A stretch of DNA of 64,000 bases from a virus. Shown here piece by piece: positions 48,875 to 56,186 of the stretch (position 1 is its first letter; the number at the start of each line of letters is the position of its first letter). The DNA is taken from the IMG/VR virus record IMGVR_UViG_3300042867_001289, positions 1 to 64,000 of that record; one strand, written 5' to 3'. A model generated the notes under the pieces. The model had not been told where the DNA came from. It made no database searches and saw nothing but the letters and a program-made list of their open reading frames with translations. The translations under genes were made by a program, and so were the position numbers.

Positions 48875-49165
48875 ATGTACCAACTAGTTGGAGAATCCGA
48901 CTTCGCACAATCCATGAGAACCTACGCAGGCTGGTCATACTCAGCCTCATGCGCGTTCTTCTGGTTCATGGAAGATAACGACAGCACAATCGACGGCTTC
49001 GGGATCGAACTTGATCCCATCGGCCTACGATGCGAGTTCAGCGTCTACGCAGACTTTGACGCTTACGCAGAGTGCTATCCATCTATGGCCACGCTGGACG
49101 ACCTGAGGGAGAGCACCCTAGTCATCGAAGCAGATGACGGCTCTCTGGTCGTGCAAGACATCTAA
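48875..49165 (+). CDS. Acidic ESDFAQ-family protein, copy 3
   Basis: 96 residues: MYQLVGESDFAQSMRTYAGW, CAFFWFMEDNDSTID, GIELDPIGLRCEFSVYADF, TLVIEADDGSLVVQDI. Third paralogue, on the opposite strand from the other two. Confidence 0.84.
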   Translation: MYQLVGESDFAQSMRTYAGWSYSASCAFFWFMEDNDSTIDGFGIELDPIGLRCEFSVYADFDAYAECYPSMATLDDLRESTLVIEADDGSLVVQDI

Positions 49166-49171
49166 GCGATT

Positions 49172-49200
49172 AGGGGACAGGCTCCGGCTTGTCCCCTTTT
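49172..49200 (+). terminator. Rho-independent terminator
   Basis: AGGGGACAGGC / GCTTGTCCCCT stem followed by TTTT, directly behind 48875 gene. Confidence 0.86.
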
Positions 49201-49213
49201 CTGCTGTAAAGAC

Positions 49214-49242
49214 TTGACAAGCAGTGTACAACCATGTACAAT
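49214..49242 (+). promoter_or_regulatory. Promoter of the gene at 49275
   Basis: TTGACA, 17 bp, TACAAT, leader AAGAACCATCACC. Confidence 0.86.
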
Positions 49243-49274
49243 AAGAACCATCACCTAGCAGAAAGAAGCAAACA

Positions 49275-49553
49275 ATGGCAATCACCATTAGCAGTAACGG
49301 ATACAGTGTCGGCGACCAAGTCGGCGACTCCCTAGCCTTCCTAGAACAATTCTGGCCAGCACTAGCAAAGCCAATCCTACTCAACCTGCCAGCATACGAC
49401 CCCGAACTACCGGGCTACGATGACGAAGCACTTGACTGGATCATCGCAGACATCGAAGCGACCGACAAGGTTCGCTGGATCGAAGGCGAACCATGGGGAG
49501 TAATCCCAGCCGGGAACCTCGAATACCGACTCTGGAACTGGGAAGAGGAGTGA
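49275..49553 (+). CDS. Small acidic protein
   Basis: 92 residues: MAITISSNGYSVGDQVGDSL, then YDPELPGYDDEALDWIIADI, VRWIEGEPWGVIPAG, YRLWNWEEE. Acidic and aromatic. No family recognised. Confidence 0.76.
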   Translation: MAITISSNGYSVGDQVGDSLAFLEQFWPALAKPILLNLPAYDPELPGYDDEALDWIIADIEATDKVRWIEGEPWGVIPAGNLEYRLWNWEEE

Positions 49554-49691
49554 GGTGAGGGGCTCCGGCCCTTCCCCCAGTCCCGCTACCCGTTTTCCTG
49601 AACAACCAGGGCGGGGCTAAGCACGCTTTTGCACGCTTTTTGTGGGTACATATGCAGAACCGTGCCCAAATAGGCACGGTTCTGCTACCGA

Positions 49692-49904
49692 TTAGCTGTC
49701 GGCGATAGGTGCCGGTGTAGTGCTAATTGTCTGGTACTTGGATGGGGCGACGCGAACGTCGTTAGCTACGGATAGGACATCCCAGCCAAGTTGCTCGTCT
49801 AGCGTCTCAGCAGCGATCTTGATGGCTACAGCATCGTCGTCGCAGGTTGCCCAAGTCTCAAGGATGAAGTCATCCCCGTAGAAGGTTACTGTCTTGTTTT
49901 CCAT
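49692..49904 (-). CDS. Small hypothetical protein
   Basis: 70 residues: MENKTVTFYGDDFILETWAT, DAVAIKIAAETLDEQLGW, ending Thr/Pro/Ala-rich. Beta-alpha fold. No family recognised. Confidence 0.73.
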   Translation of the reverse strand: MENKTVTFYGDDFILETWATCDDDAVAIKIAAETLDEQLGWDVLSVANDVRVAPSKYQTISTTPAPIADS

Positions 49905-49935
49905 GTTGGCTCTTTCCTGTTAGGTGGTAGTTGTA

Positions 49936-49964
49936 ACTATACTAGCTAGGCAACCTGCTGTCAA
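49936..49964 (-). promoter_or_regulatory. Promoter of the gene at 49692
   Basis: TTGACA, 17 bp, TATAGT, leader TACAACTACCACC. Confidence 0.83.
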
Positions 49965-49981
49965 CCTTTACTACAGACAAG

Positions 49982-49997
49982 CTGTGAGCGTTCTCAG
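49982..49997. promoter_or_regulatory. Dyad operator, one mismatch
   Basis: CTGTGA-GCGT-TCTCAG between divergent promoters. Confidence 0.6.
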
Positions 49998-50014
49998 CAT
50001 TCATGACGCAAGAC

Positions 50015-50043
50015 TTGACACTGTGGCCTGCAGGGTATAAGGT
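50015..50043 (+). promoter_or_regulatory. Promoter of the gene at 50073
   Basis: TTGACA, 17 bp, TAAGGT, leader AGTGTTTCACCAACC. Confidence 0.85.
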
Positions 50044-50072
50044 AGTGTTTCACCAACCAATAAGGAGCCACG

Positions 50073-50258
50073 ATGGCAAAGCAGAAGAAAACCAAACAAT
50101 CCACACGAACAGCCGAGATCGTTCTCGCAATCCGCACCCAAGCACATGAGCAGTACGTCGACGCACTTCGCGACGGTCGCCGCCAACGTGCCGCAACCTA
50201 CCCAGACCGCCGCAAGGTGGCAAACAAGAAGGCTTGTCGCAGGTCAGCATACAGCTGA
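50073..50258 (+). CDS. Small very basic protein
   Basis: 61 residues: MAKQKKTKQSTRTAEIVLAI, DALRDGRRQRAATYPDRRK, KKACRRSAYS. Strong positive charge suggests nucleic-acid binding, like the shorter KERR peptides. Confidence 0.74.
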   Translation: MAKQKKTKQSTRTAEIVLAIRTQAHEQYVDALRDGRRQRAATYPDRRKVANKKACRRSAYS

Positions 50259-50426
50259 CCTAGCGGCTAAGCCGCTTGCACCAGTCCCGCCTGGGCCACC
50301 AGGGATCTAGGCTGCCGGGGCTAAAAGCTTTTTGCTTCTCTGACCATCGGGGCTAAGGAGCAATTTTTGGTCCCTGGCTATCGGGGCTAAAGGCGCAGGA
50401 GGGGCCGAAGCCCCCCCCACAACCTG

Positions 50427-50756
50427 TTAGCCATATACCACCTCAGTGAAGCAGGCCACCTGAACAATCAGGTCTGCAAGGTCTGCGTCGATGTCGCCAG
50501 CCTCGTTCTCACGAACAGCAACAGCGATCTTATTGACGACCACGGGGTGGATGCCGCTAGTGTCTCCACCGATAATCTGCTCAATCGCTTCCTGCACGTC
50601 CGTTGGCGTGATTGGGTAGCGTTGGCCATCTTCCATGTCGTGGAAAGTGGCGTGAGTGTTCTCATCGGCGTGCGAGTAATCGTCCACTTCCGCCCAGTAG
50701 TTACTGCCACCTTCGGCGGCTGTGACGATGATGTCGGATAGGAATTGTGTGTCCAT
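50427..50756 (-). CDS. Small acidic phage protein
   Basis: 109 residues from ATG 50756: MDTQFLSDIIVTAAEGGSNY, WAEVDDYSHADENTHATF, ITPTDVQEAIEQIIGGDTSG. A family of similar small proteins with IIVTAxEGGxxYWA is common in actinophages (from memory); function unknown. Acidic (D/E-rich helices near the end). Confidence 0.8.
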   Translation of the reverse strand: MDTQFLSDIIVTAAEGGSNYWAEVDDYSHADENTHATFHDMEDGQRYPITPTDVQEAIEQIIGGDTSGIHPVVVNKIAVAVRENEAGDIDADLADLIVQVACFTEVVYG

Positions 50757-50789
50757 TGCTTGGCTCCTTGTGTTGGTTGGTATGTAGTC

Positions 50790-50818
50790 ATTGTAGGGTA
50801 TAGAACGTATCCTGTCAA
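50790..50818 (-). promoter_or_regulatory. Promoter of the gene at 50427
   Basis: TTGACA, 17 bp, TACAAT, leader GACTACATACCAACC. Confidence 0.85.
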
Positions 50819-50835
50819 GCCTTGTCACAGGAAGC

Positions 50836-50851
50836 CTGATAACGCTCTCAG
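50836..50851. promoter_or_regulatory. Dyad operator, one mismatch
   Basis: CTGATA-ACGC-TCTCAG between divergent promoters; the last recognisable copy to the right. Confidence 0.6.
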
Positions 50852-50869
50852 AATGCCTGACACATATAC

Positions 50870-50898
50870 TTGACAAGATGCTTTAGGTAAAGTACTAT
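50870..50898 (+). promoter_or_regulatory. Promoter of the gene at 50927
   Basis: TTGACA, 17 bp, TACTAT, leader AGTACACATCAACGAAC: first plus-strand member of the GTACACAT leader class. Confidence 0.85.
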
Positions 50899-50926
50899 GA
50901 GTACACATCAACGAACAAGGAGCCAC

Positions 50927-51253
50927 ATGAGATCCCTACAAGACCTACTAAAATTGTTACGAGGCCTACCAGAGGTCGCAAACCTGCAAGATGCATTCAC
51001 GTTGCTAGACCGTTCTATCGTAACGATAACGGAATACGAACAGCTTGAAAGCGAATGTAGACGCAGAGCCAGAGAACTCAAGTTCTGTCTTGACTCCCTC
51101 GGAATCAAATACGAATCCGCCTGGGGAGAACATCACTCTTGGTCAGTCTACCTAGCCACCAACGACTGCACCGTGAAAGGTGCACCCCTAACAGGACCAG
51201 TCATCGCAGACTGCCGAGCATCCCAGCTAATGACAAGCTTCAGTCGAATCTAG
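50927..51253 (+). CDS. Hypothetical protein
   Basis: 108 residues from ATG 50927 after AAGGAGCC. Helical first half (LLKLLRGLPEVANLQDAFTL, ECRRRARELKFCLDSLG), beta second half. No family recognised. Confidence 0.76.
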   Translation: MRSLQDLLKLLRGLPEVANLQDAFTLLDRSIVTITEYEQLESECRRRARELKFCLDSLGIKYESAWGEHHSWSVYLATNDCTVKGAPLTGPVIADCRASQLMTSFSRI

Positions 51254-51397
51254 CGAGGGTCCGTCCGAAAGGGCGGGCTCTTCACCAGCCCCGGACGCCC
51301 AATGCTGTAGCGGGACTATCGTATGCCCTGGTCGCACGATGAGGCTGGCAGGCCCCGCTTCGGGCGGGGAGGCTTGGGGGCCGAAGCCCCCGTTGCC

Positions 51398-51610
51398 TTA
51401 CCAGCCGACACCTTGTCGCCCTGCCGCTATGCGATCCTCGTAGATCTCGTGGATGCTCATGATCCAGTCAAACGCTTCTGCGATGTCACGAGCGTCTTTG
51501 CAGTGTTCCCAGACTTGTTCGTCTTCCCAGCACTCGTCGATGACTGAGCAGCTTCCGCTGCCGATGATCTGGTTTCCTCGGATGAATTTGATTAGCTCTT
51601 GCTTGTCCAT
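51398..51610 (-). CDS. Small acidic protein
   Basis: 70 residues: MDKQELIKFIRGNQIIGSGS, ECWEDEQVWEHCKDARD, FDWIMSIHEIYEDRIAAG. Helical; last minus-strand gene of the paired zone. No family recognised. Confidence 0.73.
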   Translation of the reverse strand: MDKQELIKFIRGNQIIGSGSCSVIDECWEDEQVWEHCKDARDIAEAFDWIMSIHEIYEDRIAAGRQGVGW

Positions 51611-51642
51611 TGCTTTCCTCTTTCTTGTAGGTGATAGGTGTA

Positions 51643-51671
51643 ACTGTACATGGTAACGGCCTGCCAGTCAA
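51643..51671 (-). promoter_or_regulatory. Promoter of the gene at 51398
   Basis: TTGACT, 17 bp, TACAGT, leader TACACCTATCACC. Confidence 0.82.
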
Positions 51672-51721
51672 ATCGTTGCACAAGAACCCTGTGGACGCTA
51701 TCAGGTTTCCGAGCAGTGGGG

Positions 51722-51750
51722 TTGACACAGTGTAGCTTGTATGGCATAAT
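51722..51750 (+). promoter_or_regulatory. Promoter of the gene at 51781
   Basis: TTGACA, 17 bp, CATAAT, leader AAATAGACATCAACC. Confidence 0.85.
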
Positions 51751-51780
51751 AAATAGACATCAACCAACAGGAGCTAAACA

Positions 51781-52143
51781 ATGAGAATCAACGACACATG
51801 GCGAGACGTAAACTCGGGAACGGTAATCGACCGCATTGCCGAACTGGGAGCGATCAGTCTTGCCGACGCAGATGAGAACGACTCAATCGAACTGGCAGAA
51901 CTACAGAATCTCGATCAACAAGGACGCGAGATTGTGGGCTGGGCCGAAGGCTACGTCATGCTAATCAAGGACGGCTACATGGAAGACCACGCTCAAGAGC
52001 GAGCAGAAGAAGAGGGCAAAATTAGCTTCAACGAGTGGCCAGCAACGGCCATTGACTGGCATCAAGCAGCAGAAGAACTCAAGTTCTCCTACGGCTACAT
52101 CCCAGTCGACTTTTTCAACAGCACCTACTGGGTCGTCAAGTAA
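51781..52143 (+). CDS. Hypothetical acidic protein
   Basis: 120 residues: VIDRIAELGAISLADADEND, GREIVGWAEGYVMLIKDGYM, ATAIDWHQAAEELKFSYGYI. Acidic, alpha/beta. No family recognised. Confidence 0.78.
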   Translation: MRINDTWRDVNSGTVIDRIAELGAISLADADENDSIELAELQNLDQQGREIVGWAEGYVMLIKDGYMEDHAQERAEEEGKISFNEWPATAIDWHQAAEELKFSYGYIPVDFFNSTYWVVK

Positions 52144-52153
52144 GAAACCTCTC

Positions 52154-52186
52154 AGCGCCCCCTTGACAAACCGTCATGGGGGCGCT
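52154..52186. terminator. Terminator hairpin enclosing the next promoter's -35
   Basis: AGCGCCCCC and GGGGGCGCT arms form a perfect 9-bp stem; the loop contains TTGACA of the following promoter and the 3' arm ends at its -10. Confidence 0.78.
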
Positions 52187-52191
52187 ACAAT
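52163..52191 (+). promoter_or_regulatory. Promoter of the gene at 52224
   Basis: TTGACA, 17 bp, TACAAT, leader GTACACATACCACC; spacer is the hairpin arm. Confidence 0.88.
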
Positions 52192-52223
52192 GTACACATA
52201 CCACCTAACAGAAGGAGCCAAAC

Positions 52224-52736
52224 ATGCCAAACTGGTGTGAGAACACATTACAAATCAAAGGACCAATCACAGACCTAGAAGACATGGTCAACAAACTTGA
52301 CCAAGTCGAAGCCAACGCACTACTAGAGGTCTTCGCCCCAATCGGCGACTGGGACTACGACAAAGCCACCAAATCCTGGGGCACCAAATGGGACGTAGAA
52401 TACAACGTCTCTGACGCAATGGACGCAGAAGACGGCCAAGCCATCCTCGTCATGGGCTTCGCCTCCGCATGGGGGCCACCCGTCGAAGGAATCCAAACGT
52501 GGTCAAAGTTGTACCCAGATACGATGTTCCGCATCGCATACTCAGAATCAGGAATGTGCTTCTGGGGAGTTGAAATCATCCAAGATGGTGAAATCATCTC
52601 AAGCAACACTGGTGACATCCCAGACTTCCTCCCATTTGAGAGGCAGGGCGGCCCCACCGACGACGACTACCAGAAAGCATGGGACCTACAAGAAGCATGG
52701 GTAGATACAACCCTCCAACAAGGGGCGTTCACATGA
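52224..52736 (+). CDS. YubB/api92-like (DUF1281-type) protein
   Basis: 170 residues. MPNWCENTLQIKGPITDLED is the signature start of the YubB ferredoxin-like family; DAILVMGFASAWGPPVEGIQ-type middle (FASAWGPPVEGI) and the ALxxxFAPIG loop agree. Common on plasmids and phages, function unknown. Coupled by ATGA overlap to the next gene. A relative with the same fold may be at 55412. Confidence 0.85.
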   Translation: MPNWCENTLQIKGPITDLEDMVNKLDQVEANALLEVFAPIGDWDYDKATKSWGTKWDVEYNVSDAMDAEDGQAILVMGFASAWGPPVEGIQTWSKLYPDTMFRIAYSESGMCFWGVEIIQDGEIISSNTGDIPDFLPFERQGGPTDDDYQKAWDLQEAWVDTTLQQGAFT

Positions 52737-52891
52737 GCGGACGCCAATGGCTTCTAGCCGAAAACTTCGCGCTAGAAGCCAAAATCCAGAAGGTAGATCC
52801 CGTACTACTCATCCAAGCAATAGCTGACCTAAACGGACTCCTGTTAGGAGTAGCTAAACCCAAGCAAAGCAAAGAACAAATTACTCCTTGA
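52733..52891 (+). CDS. Small helical protein
   Basis: 52 residues: SGRQWLLAENFALEAKIQKV, LLIQAIADLNGLLLGVAKP. Amphipathic helices; overlaps the YubB-like stop. No family recognised. Confidence 0.68.
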   Translation: MSGRQWLLAENFALEAKIQKVDPVLLIQAIADLNGLLLGVAKPKQSKEQITP

Positions 52892-52904
52892 GAGAGGAAG
52901 CGAG

Positions 52905-53250
52905 TTTCAAGCCTGAGACCTATGCCCACCACCACCAAAAAGGTGGAGAAGGGGCATAGGTCAATCACTCCCATCGGAGTCGCTTCGTCACGAAGCCATC
53001 GAAATACGGTGTCGGGTATTATCCGATCACATTACCGGCATATGTTTGCGGGGCTTGGCGCTAATATATTTATGCGCACGAAAGCATTCGTTCGGCTCGG
53101 GCATCCTTTATCCGACTGCCCGCAAACGCGAGATTTGCAGACGTCCCGCTTAATGGGAACGTCTGCGGCATGCCCCTCTAACGGGCGACTGTACCGACGG
53201 CTAACCGGCCCCCCAGGTTTAAGACTCGGGGCTGTCTGTGTTTGCTTCAC
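52905..53250. ncRNA. Candidate large structured RNA
   Basis: A 520-bp gene-free stretch (52892-53411) holds many nested hairpins: GACCTATGCCC/GGGCATAGGTC around 52918-52960; ACTCC/GGAGT; GCTTCG-TCA-CGAAGC; a long-range pair GTTTGCGGG/CCCGCAAAC enclosing further stems; GCAGACGT/ACGTCTGC with CCC/GGG inside (about 53137-53166); and GCCCC/GGGGC pairs to about 53235. No protein with a normal start covers it. Strand is undecided; neighbours read rightwards. Alternatives are a replication origin or a packaging site. Confidence 0.55.
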
Positions 53251-53345
53251 GTTTTGTGTAGCGGCAGGGACTGTAGCACCGTGTTTTGTCGCGTGTTGGA
53301 TACTTTGATTAATATGTTTTTCCTCAGTTTGCTCAGACGGTCAAT

Positions 53346-53374
53346 TTGACGTATTGCCTTAACTGGTGTAGAGT
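53346..53374 (+). promoter_or_regulatory. Promoter of the gene at 53412
   Basis: TTGACG, 17 bp, TAGAGT, leader GATACCACTACC. Confidence 0.8.
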
Positions 53375-53411
53375 GATACCACTACCTACTACAGCAATGA
53401 AGGAGCCAAAC

Positions 53412-53912
53412 ATGACTTACATCGATCAAGCGTTTGCAAAAATGATTGAAGCCGGACTTGAAGAAGTGGAAAGAACCACCGAGAAAGTCTCAGTGCCGGA
53501 CGGCATCTGGGCACCGAACTCCCGATGGGAATACGGTGACGACGAGGGACCAGAATGGCCTTTCTCGAAGTTTGAGGAGATCTACGTCGTCACAGCCTCT
53601 GGCTACAGGTATGAGATCACTCCAGTGATCCTGCCGGACTACTGGCGCATCGCGATCCTCGTCCTGTCGCCCGACGTAGGTGATGTACTTAACCTAGGCC
53701 TTCCAGCAGGTAACGACATGGATCTGGCCGTTGAGATTAAGGATGACGAGGTTGAGTTTGCCATGGATCTGGCGGTGGCCGTAGCTGTCGAAGAAATCTC
53801 GACTCAGCTTCATAAGGCATTGGAGACGGACGTTGTTCGTCAGGCGAATGCTTTGGTTGCCAAGTTTCGGGAGTCGGCCAATCAACATTTTGATGCAAGC
53901 TGGCGGAAGTAG
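53412..53912 (+). CDS. Hypothetical protein
   Basis: 166 residues from ATG 53412 after AAGGAGCC. IDQAFAKMIEAGLEEVERTT, beta-rich centre (EEIYVVTASGYRYEITPVIL), C-terminal helices (EEISTQLHKALETDVVRQ). No family recognised. Confidence 0.78.
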   Translation: MTYIDQAFAKMIEAGLEEVERTTEKVSVPDGIWAPNSRWEYGDDEGPEWPFSKFEEIYVVTASGYRYEITPVILPDYWRIAILVLSPDVGDVLNLGLPAGNDMDLAVEIKDDEVEFAMDLAVAVAVEEISTQLHKALETDVVRQANALVAKFRESANQHFDASWRK

Positions 53913-53925
53913 TCGAATAAATCCC

Positions 53926-53954
53926 TTGACAGCCTGATCTAAACAAGCTACAAT
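53926..53954 (+). promoter_or_regulatory. Promoter of the gene at 53986
   Basis: TTGACA, 17 bp, TACAAT, leader AAGAACCTAACTACC. Confidence 0.86.
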
Positions 53955-53985
53955 AAGAACCTAACTACCACACGAAAGAGCCAAA

Positions 53986-54513
53986 ATGCACACACCACAA
54001 GGTACAAGATCAATCTCCGTATGGGGAGCAAGAGGAGGCATGGGCTGCACCACGACAGCACTCCTACTAGCCAAAACAGGGCTAACCGCCATCGTCTACG
54101 ACCAGATACACAACGGTGGGTTCGACATCCCCACCAAAGAAAGCAAATGGTCAGAAACCCCAGGGCCATGGGAACTCGAAATCAGTGACCGTGGACCAAT
54201 CTCCGAAGAAAGCCGATGGGACCTTGCAGACCTAAACTACATCGTCCTACGCGGCCCATCCTTCCTCGGACTTGCAAGCATCGTCGAACTAGCCGAGTAC
54301 TGGATACCATCAGCACACACCATCAGTGTCATCGTCCTAGAAGACGAACATTCAATTCTGACTGTCGAAGAAGTATCAGCAGTGCTTCACAACGTCAAAG
54401 TCACCTCAATGCCACTAACCCCAGCTATCGCAAGGCTTAGCGACAGAGGCATGATCTGCGACATCCCCACGATGGCAGACGAACCACAACTAGTCGAAAT
54501 GCTAATCAAGTAA
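53986..54513 (+). CDS. ParA/MinD-like P-loop protein with altered Walker A
   Basis: 175 residues. SISVWGARGGMGCTTTALLL resembles the deviant Walker A of ParA/MinD ATPases (KGGxGKT), but the position of the catalytic lysine is cysteine, and the signature lysine before GG is arginine. YIVLRGPSFLGLASI corresponds to a Walker B-like strand. Shorter than ParA (usually over 250). It may bind nucleotide without hydrolysis. Relation to the ParB-like protein at 25308 is speculative. Confidence 0.72.
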   Translation: MHTPQGTRSISVWGARGGMGCTTTALLLAKTGLTAIVYDQIHNGGFDIPTKESKWSETPGPWELEISDRGPISEESRWDLADLNYIVLRGPSFLGLASIVELAEYWIPSAHTISVIVLEDEHSILTVEEVSAVLHNVKVTSMPLTPAIARLSDRGMICDIPTMADEPQLVEMLIK

Positions 54514-54516
54514 TCC

Positions 54517-54538
54517 GGCTGGGGCTTCGGCCCCAGCC
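54517..54538 (+). terminator. UUCG hairpin terminator
   Basis: GGCTGGGGC-TTCG-GCCCCAGCC, a perfect 9-bp stem three bases after the ParA-like stop. Confidence 0.88.
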
Positions 54539-54581
54539 ACACCAAATCGCCTACAATGGTGACACCCGACAAGGAGTCCCG

Positions 54582-54944
54582 ATGCCCGACATTCCCCCAA
54601 ACAGCTCTCAACTATTCGTCTCCGACTGGCTTGGTACAAACTACAAGGCATGGGAAATCACAGACGCCCTAAGAGAGCTAGCCTCAGAATTTGGTTTAGA
54701 TGCCGACGATGTTGTCGGGACTGGTATACGGGTTGTTAAACTCCAGGCTTCGAAAAGCCTTGAAACTGATGACGACAAATTTTGGTATGAAAGCAGCAAC
54801 GACACATATGCGTCCCGGGATATCTGGGCTGTTGTAGAAGGAAGTCCCGTTAACGCTGTGATTCTTTACCTTGATATAGAAGCTAATGAATTGAAGGCTA
54901 ATGCTTGGGCTGAGAGGGAAAGGTTCAGGCGACTGAACCCTTAA
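54582..54944 (+). CDS. Hypothetical protein
   Basis: 120 residues with AAGGAG upstream. DWLGTNYKAWEITDALRELA, then beta-rich (DIWAVVEGSPVNAVILYLDI) and a helical tail. A TACAAT box lies 28 bases before ATG but no good -35. No family recognised. Confidence 0.78.
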   Translation: MPDIPPNSSQLFVSDWLGTNYKAWEITDALRELASEFGLDADDVVGTGIRVVKLQASKSLETDDDKFWYESSNDTYASRDIWAVVEGSPVNAVILYLDIEANELKANAWAERERFRRLNP

Positions 54945-54956
54945 GGAGTCCCGTAT

Positions 54957-55322
54957 ATGGTTCTAGATCCGTTCACGTTTTTTTTAGTAAGCCTTGCCGT
55001 TTATCGTGTTGTTAGGTTTTGCCTGTACGACAGTTTGATAGCCCCGCTCAGGGATCGCCTGTTTGAGGGTTTGTCTTTTGATCGTGAGTATGACGACGGG
55101 ACTGTTGAGTTGTTTGGTCGTCCTGGGTTGCGGGGCTGGTTTTTTTCTTTGTTGTCTTGTTATTGGTGTTTTGGGGTTTGGGTTGCGGGGCTGTTTAGTT
55201 TGGTTTGGGTTGTGTGGGGTGGTTTGGGTTGCGGGGCTGGTGTTGTGGTTTGGTTGGCTTTGTCTGTTGTCGGGGCTTGGTTGCGTATGTTTGAGCTTTT
55301 GGTTGTGGGTTTTATTGACTGA
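54957..55322 (+). CDS. Membrane protein, DUF1360-like
   Basis: 121 residues with AAGGAG eight bases before. FFLVSLAVYRVVRFCLYD (first helix), a short arginine loop, LLSCYWCFGVWVAGLF with the WC-x-G-V-W signature of DUF1360 membrane proteins, then LGCGAGVVVWLALSVVGAWL. Likely a three-helix inner-membrane protein. T/G-rich codon use differs from its neighbours, pointing to another source. Coupled in one unit with 54582 gene. Confidence 0.8.
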   Translation: MVLDPFTFFLVSLAVYRVVRFCLYDSLIAPLRDRLFEGLSFDREYDDGTVELFGRPGLRGWFFSLLSCYWCFGVWVAGLFSLVWVVWGGLGCGAGVVVWLALSVVGAWLRMFELLVVGFID

Positions 55323-55351
55323 GAGTTTTGTCAGGTTTCTGGGCAGACGAT

Positions 55352-55380
55352 TTGACGTATCCTTGCTTGCAGTGTACAGT
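55352..55380 (+). promoter_or_regulatory. Promoter of the gene at 55412
   Basis: TTGACG, 17 bp, TACAGT, leader GTACACATCAACC. Confidence 0.85.
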
Positions 55381-55411
55381 GGGTACACATCAACCAACAA
55401 GGAGCCATACA

Positions 55412-55891
55412 ATGTCATACATTTACAACACACTTACACTCTCTGGTAGCAACGACACAATCACAAAGTTCGTCCTTGCTATCAACGACAACAAGAACAC
55501 ACTGCGCAACACATGGTCTGTTCTTGGAACACACCTACCAGAGTGGCATCACCCTGATGAGGCTAACGACCCATTCTATGTGGAAGACGGTCACGCCTAT
55601 ATCAACACTTGCACCACGTTTATGGCCCCTACGGGCGCTCTACAGAAGGTGTCGGTCAACTTCCCTAACTTGACCTTCTCTAATTACTTTACGGAAGAGT
55701 CAGATGCCTTTGCTGGTTACGCTGTAATCAAGGACGGTGTGGTCTTGGATGTCTACGATGAGGATCAGCCTGATTTTGAGTGGGACGATAATCCTGATTC
55801 CGATAATGAGGATTTTTATGACCAGATCAGCGAATGGCAACGTGGCATCGAGGATCGCTGTTACAACAGTGCCGAGAACGTAAAGTCCTAA
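55412..55891 (+). CDS. Hypothetical protein, perhaps YubB-like
   Basis: 159 residues from ATG 55412. MSYIYNTLTLSGSNDTITKF resembles the first strand and helix of the YubB-like protein at 52224 (NTLxxxG), with an acidic end (DDNPDSDNEDFYDQISEW). Relationship is tentative. Confidence 0.76.
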   Translation: MSYIYNTLTLSGSNDTITKFVLAINDNKNTLRNTWSVLGTHLPEWHHPDEANDPFYVEDGHAYINTCTTFMAPTGALQKVSVNFPNLTFSNYFTEESDAFAGYAVIKDGVVLDVYDEDQPDFEWDDNPDSDNEDFYDQISEWQRGIEDRCYNSAENVKS

Positions 55892-55904
55892 TAAGAACCT
55901 TCAC

Positions 55905-55937
55905 AGCACCCCTTTGACAGACCGTCAGGGGGGTGCT
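55905..55937. terminator. Terminator hairpin enclosing the next promoter's -35
   Basis: AGCACCCC / GGGGTGCT arms with TTGACA in the loop. Confidence 0.76.
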
Positions 55938-55942
55938 ACAGT
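55914..55942 (+). promoter_or_regulatory. Promoter of the genes at 55974 and 56183
   Basis: TTGACA, 17 bp, TACAGT, leader GTACACATACCAAC. Confidence 0.88.
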
Positions 55943-55973
55943 GTACACATACCAACTACTAAGGAGCTAAACA

Positions 55974-56186
55974 ATGCCTACAACCTACATGACACTAGTA
56001 CTATCCGACGACACCGAATTTTGTAAGCCTTTCATTGGAAGAGCACGCCCTGACGAGGTAATCGTGGTCGGTGGCATCGATCAGCAAGTCAACGTCAACA
56101 TTCATGCCACAAAGGATCAGTGGGCGGCATTAGCAGTCTATTGCCTACAGTGTGTAGAAGCACTAGTGCTGGATGAAGCAAAATGA
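55974..56186 (+). CDS. Small hypothetical protein
   Basis: 70 residues: MPTTYMTLVLSDDTEFCKPF, VVGGIDQQVNVNIHATKDQW. Beta-rich. Overlaps the next gene by ATGA. No family recognised. Confidence 0.74.
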   Translation: MPTTYMTLVLSDDTEFCKPFIGRARPDEVIVVGGIDQQVNVNIHATKDQWAALAVYCLQCVEALVLDEAK

